Assembly: GCA_017938625.1 (NCBI GenBank)
Contig: JAGBBD010000006.1
Location: 109,905 to 173,904, forward strand
Origin: Oscillospiraceae bacterium
GTDB lineage: Bacteria; Bacillota; Clostridia; Oscillospirales; Oscillospiraceae
Reading direction: 5' to 3'
DNA length: 64,000 nucleotides
The notes under the pieces were generated by a model, which worked only from the letters and a program-made list of their open reading frames with translations, had not been told where the DNA came from and did not search any database. This document shows positions 40,828 through 51,900 of this stretch, one piece after another. Position numbers and translations under genes: made by a program. The first letter of the stretch is position 1; each line of letters opens with the position of its first letter.

Positions 40828-41606
40828 TGTTCCCTTTATATCAGTGCTTGATGCTCAAAAACAGATGGTACCGCAGCGGCAGTACCATCCCGGTCAAGGG
40901 CATAGTCGTCCATTCGTCCGGTGCGAATAACCCTACGCTGAAACGGTATGTGCAGCCTCATGAGGGACAGGACAGCGGCATGGCGCAGATCCTGCCGGAG
41001 TGGTACAACATTGACCGGGCAGCATTTCTGGGGATGGTGGGGAAAAACCAGTACGCCAACGACTGGAACAGGGCAGAGCAGCCTTATGGTATGCACGCTT
41101 TTGTGGGAAAGATGGAAAATGGCACGGTGGCTGCGGTGCAGACCCTTCCATGGAACAGCTTCCTGTGGGGTGTGGGAACGGGACGAAACGGCAGTTACAA
41201 CAGCAGCCATATTCAGTTTGAGATATGCGAAGACACCACAGATAAGGCATACACGATTGAGTCCTACAAGGTCGCGGCGAAGCTGTGCGCCCATCTTTGC
41301 AAAGCCTATGATCTGCCGGTCAGCAGCATCGTGAGCCACTATGAAGCGGGCAAGACAGGCTACGGGACCAACCATGTGGATCCTCAGCACTGGTGGAGCA
41401 TGTACGGCTTGACCATGGACAGCTTCCGGGAGTATGTGCAGCAGCTGCTGGAAGGTGAGGACGCAGAGCCGGTGAAGGACGAGATTGCAGAAGCGAAAGC
41501 AGTTCTTACCGAGAAGGCGGGACTTTCTGAGGCGACCATCGAATACCTGCAGGCATATACCTGGGGTGATGACCTTCTCAAGAAACTGGCAGCAGCCATG
41601 AAATAA
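40827..41606 (+). CDS. Endolysin: N-acetylmuramoyl-L-alanine amidase
   Basis: A 259-residue amidase_2 protein. The zinc ligands and active site lie in VVHSSGA, SHIQFEICED and SHYEAGKTGYGTNHVDPQHWW. A C-terminal helical tail may bind the wall. ATG 40827 overlaps the holin stop; GTG 40824 is an alternative. Confidence 0.9.
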   Translation: MFPLYQCLMLKNRWYRSGSTIPVKGIVVHSSGANNPTLKRYVQPHEGQDSGMAQILPEWYNIDRAAFLGMVGKNQYANDWNRAEQPYGMHAFVGKMENGTVAAVQTLPWNSFLWGVGTGRNGSYNSSHIQFEICEDTTDKAYTIESYKVAAKLCAHLCKAYDLPVSSIVSHYEAGKTGYGTNHVDPQHWWSMYGLTMDSFREYVQQLLEGEDAEPVKDEIAEAKAVLTEKAGLSEATIEYLQAYTWGDDLLKKLAAAMK

Positions 41607-41611
41607 GAATG

Positions 41612-41644
41612 AACACAGGCAGGGGCTTTGGCTTCTGCCTGTGT
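41612..41644 (+). terminator. Terminator after the lysis genes
   Basis: AACACAGGCAG / CTGCCTGTGTT stem then TTTT, ending 10 nt before promoter C. Confidence 0.85.
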
Positions 41645-41653
41645 TGTTTTAGT

Positions 41654-41685
41654 TCGGGATAACCATGGGGGACGATAGGGTATGA
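41654..41685 (+). promoter_or_regulatory. Candidate phage late promoter C (CGGGATAAC-N17-TATGAT)
   Basis: CGGGATAAC 41654-41662, 17 nt, TATGAT 41680-41685, then GCAGCCAAAGGAGGTGG. Confidence 0.75.
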
Positions 41686-41707
41686 TGCAGCCAAAGGAGG
41701 TGGTGTT

Positions 41708-42892
41708 GTGGAACTGAATTTGACGATCCCGGGCGTGAGCGGCGATACGCAGAAGGATATCAAGGAACTGAGGAATTATATTTTTCAGCTGACAGAGCAG
41801 CTGCGGTATGCGCTTTATAACATGGACGTGACCAACTTCAACGATCTGGGACTTGCAAGGTATGAAAACGGTGTGATGCAGATCTACACAGAAAAGCTGC
41901 AGGCATTTGTGAAAGAACTGGAACTGAAGATCTCCGGAGAAGAAGATAGCTTGAGTGCCCTGATCACTGCCAAAGCAGGAGAACTGACTGCTTTGTTTGA
42001 GGATGAGAAAGGAGGGCTGCAAGCAGAGTATAAGGCGGCAGTGGACGGACTTTCTGCGACCATAACCAAAAAACTGAACAGCGTAGATACCAAGGTATCA
42101 ACGTGGCAGCACACCGTAGACGGGTTTTCTTCAACAGTTTCCGAAAAGCTGAACGGCGTGGACACGAAGGTATCAACGTGGCAGCATACCGTAGACGGTT
42201 TTTCTTCTACTGTTTCCGAAAAACTCAATGGTGTGGACACGAAAGTAAGTACATGGCAGCACACTGTGGACGGGTTTTCGCAACAGATCTCTGATCGTTT
42301 TACAACATTAGAGGGCACCTATGTGACCAAGAGCGCTTTTGAACAGACTGCTGAAACGGTGAACACCATGGTCACCAAGATCGGCGAAGATGGAAGCAAA
42401 CTTCACACCCAGATCATACAGGATGTGAAGGAGGATGATGCGCTGATTCAGCTGATCGCGTCCAAGGTGAATACGGATGGATTTGTGACGACAAGCACAT
42501 TTGAGGTGACGGCAGATGCTGTCAGAGCCATGGTCAGTGAGATCGGTGATGATGGTGAAATCACAGCAGCAAGCATCGTGGCTGCGATCAATGATGCAAG
42601 CAGCAAAGTTGTGATCAGTGCAGACCATATAGATCTTGAAGGTGTTGTGACGTTTTCAGCAATTACTGAAGAACCTTATGGAACGTTGATCGATGGTGCG
42701 TATATATGTTGCGGAAGCGGGGGCCAATTGATCGAAATAGAAGAAGGCGTAATTCGAATCGGTGAAGCTGAACTCTACCAGGACGGCTATGGAATTTTTC
42801 TGATAGATACGCGTGGAGGCTCTTGCTACATCACTTCACCAAATGGTCATAGATGGGAACTTACAAATGATGGTTGGGAGGATACAGAATGA
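41708..42892 (+). CDS. Fibrous tail protein with tandem repeats
   Basis: A 394-residue protein of alternating short coiled coils. It contains a 25-residue tandem repeat beginning VDTKVSTWQHTVDGFSSTV (about residues 126-191). The C-terminus is beta-rich and ends in SPNGHRWELTNDGWED. GTG 41708 has GGAGGTGG. Fits a receptor-binding fibre or a fibre shaft. Confidence 0.7.
   Translation: MELNLTIPGVSGDTQKDIKELRNYIFQLTEQLRYALYNMDVTNFNDLGLARYENGVMQIYTEKLQAFVKELELKISGEEDSLSALITAKAGELTALFEDEKGGLQAEYKAAVDGLSATITKKLNSVDTKVSTWQHTVDGFSSTVSEKLNGVDTKVSTWQHTVDGFSSTVSEKLNGVDTKVSTWQHTVDGFSQQISDRFTTLEGTYVTKSAFEQTAETVNTMVTKIGEDGSKLHTQIIQDVKEDDALIQLIASKVNTDGFVTTSTFEVTADAVRAMVSEIGDDGEITAASIVAAINDASSKVVISADHIDLEGVVTFSAITEEPYGTLIDGAYICCGSGGQLIEIEEGVIRIGEAELYQDGYGIFLIDTRGGSCYITSPNGHRWELTNDGWEDTE
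42083..42281 (+). repeat. 75-bp tandem repeats, about 2.6 copies
   Basis: Two full units (42083-42157, 42158-42232) and a partial third, in frame and about 90% alike. Recent third-base changes suggest ongoing copy-number drift. Confidence 0.85.
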
Positions 42893-43113
42893 AAAACGTA
42901 TTGAAACAAATTGAAGATCTTCTGGACAAGGTGAATGTGTCCGGAGAGGAAAACTGGCGGCGGATGAGCAATGCCAAGGAAGCGCTGCGTGAGCTGCGCA
43001 GGGCGCTGGAGAAAGCAGAGGCGGAGCAACAGAAAAAGGAGGCGGAGGAGAATGCAGCTGGCAATGATGCCGCAGGGAAGCGGCAGCAGAAAGGTCACAC
43101 AGGTACAGTTTAA
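42889..43113 (+). CDS. Small charged coiled-coil protein
   Basis: A 74-residue helical protein rich in Glu/Lys/Arg. It overlaps the previous stop (ATGA) and the next gene by about 60 nt in another frame. Possibly a chaperone for tail assembly; unknown. Confidence 0.6.
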   Translation: MKNVLKQIEDLLDKVNVSGEENWRRMSNAKEALRELRRALEKAEAEQQKKEAEENAAGNDAAGKRQQKGHTGTV

Positions 43114-44773
43114 CGGGTACTGCCACACGGCTTCGTGCTCCGAGGGGCAGATCTGGGATGAAAGGAACATATCGAGCCGGGCATATCCGTACTTGCGACC
43201 AATCCGGGAGCGGGCTGTGTTTGCTCATACCTGCGGAAACGGCCTCTTTGCCCACGATGCGCTGGGATGGATCGCCGGCACAGAGCTTTGGTATGACGGG
43301 CATTTGATCGGGCACGTGGAAGACAGCCCCAAGCAGGTGATCGCCATGGGTAATCGCATTGTGATCTATCCGGACAAGGTGATCCTCAATGCCAGTTATA
43401 AAAGGCTTGGTACTTACTCATCCCTTTCGGCGCTGAAAGCAGCTGTTACATCGCCCAAGGAGTTTGACGCCTACGGTGTGGGCACGGAGGTGCCTTATGA
43501 GATCTATGTATGGAACAGCAAGGAGTGGGTATCCAACGGCAAAGAACTGGAGAACATGGAGGTGCGCCGGTCGTTTACCTCGGTCAGCTTCCTCTCCGGT
43601 ACCTACAAGGGTGTGCCGGCTGATGCCAACACCATGGAGCTTCCGGTCAATGTGGAAGGGCTTGGCTTTAAGCCGGGGGACGGCGTGACCATCTCCGGCT
43701 GCACGACGCATCCGGAAAACAACAAGACGGCGATCATCCGTGAGATCGAGGGAAAGCAGCTGCGCTTCTACGAAAACTGTTTCCTGCTCGATGGAGAGAA
43801 GGGTCTTGACAGCTACAAGGAGCCGGGCACGATCACCATCAGCAGAACGGTACCGGATCTGGATGTGCTGTGCGCTGTGGACAACCGGCTATGGGGAGCA
43901 AAGGACGACACCATCTATGCCAGCAAGCTGGGAGATCCCACGAACTTCTATGTCTTTGACGGTCTGACCGATGACAGCTGGACGCAGGAGACCGGCACGC
44001 CGGGCAGTTTCACTGCCTGTGTGAGCTATCTGGGATATCCCATGTTCTTTAAAGAGGGGCATATCTTCAAGATCTACGGCAAGAATGCCGAGAACTTCCA
44101 ACCCAGCAAGTCAGCCACCATGGGCGTGAAGCAGGGGGCAGAAAAGAGCCTTGCTGTGGCAGGAGAGGTGCTGTACTATCTGTGCCCAACAGGTGTTGTG
44201 GCATATACCGGAGGTATTCCGGAGAGTGTGGCGACGCCTTTTGGTGAGGTGCGCTACAGCACGGCGGTGTGCGGATCAGATGGGCGCAGGCTCTACATGA
44301 GCATGAAACGGCAGGACGGAGAAACGGAGCTGTTCTGCCTGGACACGGACACCGGGATGCTGTGCAAGGAAGATGGTCTGGATGTGACAGGCTGGTGCTG
44401 CCATGAAGGGCTGCTGTACGCAGTGCAGCCGGAGGGCAGCGCTGTGATCGTCAACCGGGATGAAGGCGCCTGCAGGGACAGTATGGCAGAGTTCGGTGAC
44501 TTCATGGAGCAGTCCATGGAGCGCAAGGGCGTCACCAGACTGCAGCTGCGTGTGGAGCTGGACGAAGGCGCGGAGCTGCAGGTGCAGATCCGGTACAACT
44601 CCGCAGGCGATTGGCAGAATGTCAGAACTCTGACAGCCACAAAGAAACGCAGTTACTCAATGCCGGTGCGAGTGAAGCGGTGCGATCATTACCGCATCAG
44701 ACTGCTGGGCAAGGGCTACTGGGAACTGCAGAGCATGGCAAGGGAATATATCACGGGATCGGGCGTGCATTAG
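43052..44773 (+). CDS. Tail hub/nozzle protein of podovirus type
   Basis: A 573-residue beta-rich protein with repeated beta-propeller-like blades (for example DNRLWGAKDDTIYASKLGDP and DGRRLYMSMKRQDGETELFCLD). It resembles P22 gp10 or T7 gp12 nozzle proteins that plug the portal. ATG 43052 lies behind GGAGGCGGAGGAG. It supports the short-tail assignment. Confidence 0.7.
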   Translation: MQLAMMPQGSGSRKVTQVQFNGYCHTASCSEGQIWDERNISSRAYPYLRPIRERAVFAHTCGNGLFAHDALGWIAGTELWYDGHLIGHVEDSPKQVIAMGNRIVIYPDKVILNASYKRLGTYSSLSALKAAVTSPKEFDAYGVGTEVPYEIYVWNSKEWVSNGKELENMEVRRSFTSVSFLSGTYKGVPADANTMELPVNVEGLGFKPGDGVTISGCTTHPENNKTAIIREIEGKQLRFYENCFLLDGEKGLDSYKEPGTITISRTVPDLDVLCAVDNRLWGAKDDTIYASKLGDPTNFYVFDGLTDDSWTQETGTPGSFTACVSYLGYPMFFKEGHIFKIYGKNAENFQPSKSATMGVKQGAEKSLAVAGEVLYYLCPTGVVAYTGGIPESVATPFGEVRYSTAVCGSDGRRLYMSMKRQDGETELFCLDTDTGMLCKEDGLDVTGWCCHEGLLYAVQPEGSAVIVNRDEGACRDSMAEFGDFMEQSMERKGVTRLQLRVELDEGAELQVQIRYNSAGDWQNVRTLTATKKRSYSMPVRVKRCDHYRIRLLGKGYWELQSMAREYITGSGVH

Positions 44774-44790
44774 CCATGAGTGCCTGCAGA

Positions 44791-44842
44791 CAATCCCTCA
44801 GTCACGGCTTTGCCGTGCCAGCTCCCTTTACACAAGGGAGCC
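44791..44842 (+). repeat. Palindromic element family 2
   Basis: CAATCCCTCAGTCACGGC ... TTTACACAAGGGAGCC, between tail-hub and internal-protein genes. Confidence 0.85.
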
Positions 44843-44876
44843 TTTGAAGATGTACGGAGATTAGGAGGAAATGTAA

Positions 44877-45941
44877 ATGGCAGGAATTTATACGATCGGG
44901 TCCAAATTGGGCTACGATCTTGCAAACGGTATGAAGGTGGGGCAGAGCATCCGGGCAACGGATGGTTCTATCTGGACAAAAAATCTGGATGGCTCGATCA
45001 GTGTGCAGCACAATGGTGAAAACCTTCAAGGTGTGCTTGCCTATGAGCCGCAGGAAACGGACACGGTCAAGATCCCCAACAAGGCGCAGACACAGGCGAC
45101 ACAGCGGCAGGAAAGCGTTGCCCAGATGGTTGGCGGCAGCGGCTACACCAGTCCCTATGCCGATGATCTGAAGCAGGTGATCGCAGGATTGAAGGACAGC
45201 AAGTGGGAAGGATGGGACAAGGATTCGGATCCTTCCTATCAGGCATACCGCAAAGAGTACCTGCGCGAAGCGGACAGGACCATGCAGGATACCTTGGCGG
45301 CTTACGCTCAGAACACAGGCGGCATTGCAGGATCGTCTGCCATCACGGCGGCAAGTCAGGCAGCGGACTACTACAAGTCCAAACTGGCGGATGCAATCCC
45401 TGCACTCCATGACAGCGCTTATAACCGCTATCTGCAGGACGTGGCGCAGAAGCAGAATGTGGCAAGTCTGCTGATGAACGCGGAGAGCCAGGCACACAGC
45501 CAGTATGTGCAGAACATCAGCTATGCGCTCAACAAGTGGGCACAGATGGGCTATGCCGATCAGGAGGTCGCCGGGATCCTCGGTGTTGCTGCAGGCACGC
45601 CGACCACAGATCAGAGCTACAAGGACTGGAGCACTGCCTTCAGCGAACAGCAGTACAACGATCAGCTGGAAGCAAAGGCGAAGGCGGAAGCCGATGCCAA
45701 GCTGCAGGAGATGCTGGATGCTGTGACGGTCAAGCCGGTGAAGGGCTATAGCGGGAATCCGACAAGCGATCCTGCAGGCAGCGAACTGGGGACGCAGTAT
45801 AATGCGATCCTTTTCAACGTGAATGCTTGGAAAAATTCTATGAGCAATCAGGACATAGATGCATATCTTGATAACTTTTCGGCTGAGCAACTGACGCTTG
45901 AGGGAAAGGTTGACATTCTTAAAAAGCTGGGACGAATTTAA
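44877..45941 (+). CDS. Probable internal virion protein
   Basis: A 354-residue helical, Ala/Gln-rich protein. It sits between the tail hub and the giant protein, where podoviruses encode ejection proteins. GGAGG precedes ATG 44877. No enzymatic motif. Confidence 0.6.
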   Translation: MAGIYTIGSKLGYDLANGMKVGQSIRATDGSIWTKNLDGSISVQHNGENLQGVLAYEPQETDTVKIPNKAQTQATQRQESVAQMVGGSGYTSPYADDLKQVIAGLKDSKWEGWDKDSDPSYQAYRKEYLREADRTMQDTLAAYAQNTGGIAGSSAITAASQAADYYKSKLADAIPALHDSAYNRYLQDVAQKQNVASLLMNAESQAHSQYVQNISYALNKWAQMGYADQEVAGILGVAAGTPTTDQSYKDWSTAFSEQQYNDQLEAKAKAEADAKLQEMLDAVTVKPVKGYSGNPTSDPAGSELGTQYNAILFNVNAWKNSMSNQDIDAYLDNFSAEQLTLEGKVDILKKLGRI

Positions 45942-45955
45942 GAGAGGTGAAGCAA

Positions 45956-48900
45956 ATGAGTGCAAAACAGGGAACGGTACCGAGCGTTGCGGAACTTATA
46001 CAGGAGTACAAAAAAGCTGAAACGGAAACAGTTCCGAGTGTAGCTGAAATATTAAAAGAATATGGAAAGGAGGAAAAACCGGAAAGAACGGTTACGCCTG
46101 TACAGGTAGAACTCCCTGCGTTATATAAACCCACTGCGGACAACAGTGGGTTTGAAACGTCTGTGCTGCAGGGCATGAATATGGATGCCCTGCGGCAGGC
46201 AGGCGGCGCCATCTACGAGGCGAAGACCGGGAAGAGCGCTGCGGAGGTCGCGCCCCAAAAGCCTTCTGCTGCGGCACAGAGGATCATCACAGAGAAAGAA
46301 AATCCCGGATTGCAGCAGTTTCTGCAGCCCATCCGGGAGTATGAAACCTATGGAAAGCTCTCCGGAGAGGAGCTGCACGGAAGGCTCTACGACACGCTGC
46401 AGGAAATCGAGAAGCAGCAGCGTGCCGGTGCGGACACGAGCGCTCTGGAAGAGAGTGCGGCTCGTATGGAAGAAATGCTGCAGCTGAAGCTGGGACAGTA
46501 CAGCGCAAGCGACTTGATCCAGCTGCAGGGCATGGTGCAGAGCCAGTGGCAGAGCCGAGCAGATGACAATGCTGAATGGAAGAAACGGTATGAGAATACA
46601 GGTGGTACTCTGCTGGATGATCCGGAGTATGATGCGTACTACAAAACCTTCTCCTATGAGCAGGGGAAAAACCTTGATCTGCAGGAACGACTGAAAACTG
46701 CGCAGCAGCAGAAAGCACTGGAGCAAAATCATGGATTGTGGGGCAGCGGAAATTTTGCAGATCGGCTGGAGGATGCAACACAATCCGGTGTGCACGGTGC
46801 CATTGCCGGTGCGACCAACTTCATTGGTAAAATTGAGGATGTAGCAACAATTGGAATCGCGAGAACGATTGAGCTTGTTGCAAAAATGTACGGCAAGGAC
46901 TTCTTCATCTATGATGAGATGATGGATACGGCGGACAAGCTGCGCAAGGCAGCGGCAGCGCCCAGCAGAGATGCAGTTGAGCTGCAACAGGCTGCAGATA
47001 AACAGATGATGGAAGCGATGGCAGGTACGGGCTTGATCGACGGTTTCATCGTCCAGCAAATGCAGAGCGTAGGCGGCATGATGGCAGATCTCTGGATGGG
47101 CGGTATGTCGGGACAGATGACCGGCACTCTGGGTACGGCAGCTGCGCCACAATCGTCTACATACCTTGGTATGCGTGCGGCAGGCTCTGCCATGATAGAC
47201 GCACAGAAAAAAGGCTACGGGGAATTGGAGCAGATTCTGTACGGCACTACAGTTGGCGCACTGGAGTGGATATCGGAAAAGCTGTTCGGCGGAAACCCGT
47301 TGTACGATGACGACAAGGGCCTTGTATCCAAGCTGGTGGAAACGCTGACAGATAATCCCACGATCCTGCGGCTGATGTACTCCAAGCCCATGGGCGTGAT
47401 TGGCGAAGGTCTGGAAGAAGTCTTTGTAGAGTTCACGTCCCCTGTGGCAGAGTACGCGCTTACCAGCAAGGACGAGATAGATTGGGCATCGCCAAAAGAA
47501 CTTGGCACAGTATTCCTCGGCGGTATGTTCCTCGGTATGATCGGCACCGGTGCGGAAATGACGACAAACATCATTGGCAATGCCAAAACTGTCAGAGCAT
47601 ATAACCGGCTTGGTGGCTTGGTCACAAATCTGAATGCGGTGCAGGCTGTGATCGACAAGGGCCTGCAGGCAGACCCCATCACAGACGCATACCATAACGC
47701 TGTGAAGCTGCAGAAAAAGGTGGATGCCGGTAAAACCATCACCGCCAAGGACATGGGCAAGCAGCTCATGGCAAACAAGGAAGCGATCAACGCGGGGAAA
47801 CTGGTGGACACCGAAGAGGTCGGGGATGATCCGACTGTTCCCGAGGGAAAGCTGCATGATCCCGATGACGGCTTCTATGCGGTGGCTGTCGGCAAAAAGG
47901 GAGACCGAAATGTATACCGGCTGGTGCAGGTACACAATGACGGCTCGGTAGAACAGCTGACAGTAGAAGGCACAGAAAGCCTGTTTGGCGTGAAGATCGC
48001 AGCGGAGATCCAGGGCATGAAGGTGCGCCATATTGGCACGGTGCAGAACTTGGTGCAGATCGCAGAAGCGAAGACCGGAGAAACGGAGTCTGTAGAAGAG
48101 ACTATGGGTGGTGAGGTCGCCACAGCTCCAGTGGAGCCCTATGGTGATACAGAAGATGTGGCTGCGGCAGAAACTGAGGACGGAGGTCTGCAGTGGGCAG
48201 GGAATATGGAAGCGGAGCGCGCGGAGGATGTTCTTGGTGAAACTGCTCCTGTGGAAGACAGCGGCTTGCAGTGGGCAGGCACTGAGATTGCCACAGCTCC
48301 TGCGGAGCTTCGCAATGACAGCGCAGAAGAAACTGCGGCCGAAAACAATACTGAAACGGAGGAAATGACTTATGAAGAACAGCAAGGACAGAGTGCTGGT
48401 GGTGACGCAGCACGGATCGGCAAGCATCCCGGTAGAGGAATTGCAGACAACAGAAAACAAAGAAAGGCGGGAGCAGTCCAGCGAAGAAGCGTGGAATCAA
48501 CTCAAGTCCGGGCTGATGTCAAGGCTCTGGGGGTAAAACCGACAAGTCTTACGCAGCTGGGACTGAGCATCGGCTCAGATCTGGAATCGAACTGGGTGGT
48601 GCCGAAGGCTGCATGGAATGAAAGCATACAGACTGCGGCGGATTTCGCTGAGGAATACGGACTGGAGTTTGTGCCGGTGGTCGGCAATATGTTTGTCAAG
48701 ATCGATGATAAGCTTTTGCGCGTCGAGGCGGCGATCGAGAACGGTGTCATCTATGTGCAGGCGGACAGCATGAGCCGCGATGTGGTGGAAGCGACGCTGC
48801 ATGAGATCTTCCATTACAGGATCAGCGGAGATCCCCAGATGGAGAAACGGCTGGTGGAGTATATCCAGCAAAACTACAGCATCGAGGAAACGTCAGAACT

Positions 48901-51900
48901 CTTTGATCGGTACATGGTGATCTATCGGGAGTTCGTCAAGGGCATGAAGCCGGACAAGGTTGCCGAGTACATCTGGCAGGAAATGCTGGCAGACGCCTAT
49001 GCGGAACTGGAACGCCTGCCCAATACAGAAGGCCCTGCCCATTGGAGCGAGTATGTCCGCGGCGAGATGGAGCAGGCAGAAACAAAAAACACCGCCGAAG
49101 GCGGTGTGAGGATGTCGGCATACACAGCGGTCAGGGAAAGGCTTGCAAAACTGGAACTCGATAAACTTAGTGACAGATTGGGGGTGCAGTTTCCGCTTTC
49201 GGCGCAGTTTACTTCCTATATACGAGGCACAACAGAAACGGTGTCGTCGCCAACGGTTGCCGCAAATGCTGTTCAGCGTAATGGAAAATCATATTTCAGG
49301 GCCGCCAAAGATGAGTTTGTCAAAAACTATACAAAGGGTGAAACGGTCAATATGGCCGGGACAGGTATTATGGCAAATCTTGAAACTGATCTAGTTGCAG
49401 AGAGTTTGTCTAAGGAAATGAAGCGAGGGAAAGAACAAGTCCTTTTGGATATTGTGCCGTTGGCAAAAGACATGATACAAGGTGGCAAGTTATTGGGGGT
49501 CGAGAAGCTTATTCATACCAGCAACAAGAAGCCCGGACTGTTTGCATACCGAGTTTATAATGTGTTCAATTATGAAAGCACGAATGTAAAAACAAAAACC
49601 GTCACAACCACACCTTACGTGTTCGTTGCAACGGTCATACAGCAGTATAGTGGGAACAGCATTGTTCACATCATCCAAGGGATAGATGTAGCTGCCTATG
49701 ATCGAGGCAAACTTGGCAAAGCACAAGAATCCTCGCCGATCACAGGCAGCAAATACACAGTATCACAGCTGTATGATTTTGTCAAGCAGATACCAAGAGA
49801 AAATGGCGGGCTTAAATACACGGAGAAAGAAGCAGGCAGTTATCTGTTCAATTATACTCAAAAAGAGGACGGGTCGCTGTACTCCGTAGCAGGTGAAAAT
49901 GCTCTGACGGCGGACGAAGCCTCCTTACAGGCAGCAAAGGATATGCTGGACATGGGCGAGAGTGTGGAGTCCATCCGGCAGAAGACAGGGTGGTATCAAG
50001 GCCGCGATGGTAAGTGGCGGTTTGAGATCGATGACAGCGGCATGACCTACCATCGGGGAGGAGACGCACAGTTCCGCAAAGACCATCCGGAGTATGCCAG
50101 ATACCGGGATCTGGAGCTGGCGTTCATTGAGGGCACCATCACGGAAGAGGAAGCTGTAGAGCTGCGTGAGCTCCATGAGACCTGGGGTAATGAGTATGCC
50201 AGACTCTCTGACCGTGTGGATAGAGGCAATGCAACATTGGAGAACATCCTGGACCATGAGGAACTCTATGCGGCATATCCCGGATTGCGGGGTATGAAGG
50301 TGGTGTTCAAGGATCTGGATGGGGCAAGTGGTGAGATCGATCATCAGCGCGGCACGATCACCTTGGACAAGAGCCTGCGCGATGCACCGGAGAGCACGCT
50401 GCTGCACGAGATCCAGCATGCGATCCAGAATGCCGAAGGATTTGCCGGAGGCAGCAGCCCGGAATACTGGAGAGAACCCCGGATGGAGGCGATTAAGCCG
50501 GCATTCCAGACGGGCATCAAAGAGGCACAGGAAGAGGTAAGACGGTGGGAGCAACGTTTTGCAGACGAATGGGGTGAAGGAAGCGTCAACTTGATGCTCG
50601 CACAACGTTATGCAGAACTCTCGGATCAGATCGACGAGAAATCTTTGCTGGAACTGGATAACATTTTCACACTCGTTGAAGAGAGTGGATGGGAAGATAT
50701 GCTATCCGGCTATGTAGAAGCCAGAGCGATGCTGGAACTGAAGAAAGCAGAGGCCTTGAGAAATCGATATGATAGTTATACTGCATATCGTAATACTGCC
50801 GGTGAGATCGAGGCAAGAGATGTTGCCAATCGCCGAAGTCTGACTGCAGAAGAACGCAGACGGCGGATGCCGGATCTGGGTGATGAGGATGTGGTGTTTA
50901 CAGAAGATAGGTATTTTTCCATGAGTTCAGAAGATCGGGCGCGTGAACATAAGGAAGCGCAATTGCGCATTATTCAGGAGAAAAGTCCTGCGCCGAATTC
51001 GTACAACACATGGATACGCAGCATTGAAGATGTGCACACACTTGATGAGGTGCTGGAAGATCCTGAATGGAACTATAACGAGTTTAATCCAGACTACACG
51101 CGGGAAATGGCACGAGAGGCTTTGCGAAAAGGGGCGATTCGCGTATATAGTTCCAATCCTATCGCAGATGGCATATTTGTAACACCTTCAGCAATGGAGG
51201 CGGCAAGCTATGCCGGAGAGCGGCACATATACAGTGAAATGGTTTCGGTCAAGGATATTGCGTGGATAGACCCAACACAGGGACAGTACGCGCCGGTAGA
51301 TCAGCGATCCTCTCGCAATATGGAGGAGGGCGTCAAAAGCCAAGCAAGAGAACGAGATGCGGAATACACTTTGTCTGAGAGATTTAACAACGAGAGCACG
51401 GATATTCGCTTCAGCGCTGCGTCAAGTGGTGGAAGAACAGCGGAAGACAAAGCCAGAGAAACGGCGGAGCGGGATCTTGCCAACGGATTGGCAGAGATCA
51501 TGTCCGTCCCGAAGGGCGCGGTAAAGGCGCTGCGTGAAGGCCCGGTGCGGAAACTGATGGAAGAATACCAAGCCAGCGGCGAGATCGATCAAGATATCCT
51601 CGATGAAGCGATCAGCACTGCGTTTGCACAAGGTCTGATGATCGACAACGAGTTCTACGAAACCTACAAGCACGTCAAGGATTACTTGCGGAAGACAAGA
51701 ATCACAATCTCAGAGCAGGATCAGGCGGATATTGCCGACTGTGTGCAGTTCAAAAAGAGCGCCTTTGGAACGCTGCGGATCGTGAAGGAAGGCGGCGTGC
51801 CTGTGGACGTTGCCTATCGGGAAGCGCAGGAGATGGCACCGGGACTGTTCCCGGAGAGCCTGGTCCATCCTGCAGATCAGTTGATCAGAATGTTTGATGT

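Noticed and set aside
19529-48321. CRISPR array
   Set aside because: The repeats are palindromic, irregularly spaced by kilobases, and partly inside genes; there are no spacers and no cas genes.
46121-48460. A 779-codon minus-strand frame inside the giant phage gene
   Set aside because: Shadow; Cys/His/Leu-rich nonsense with no start signals.
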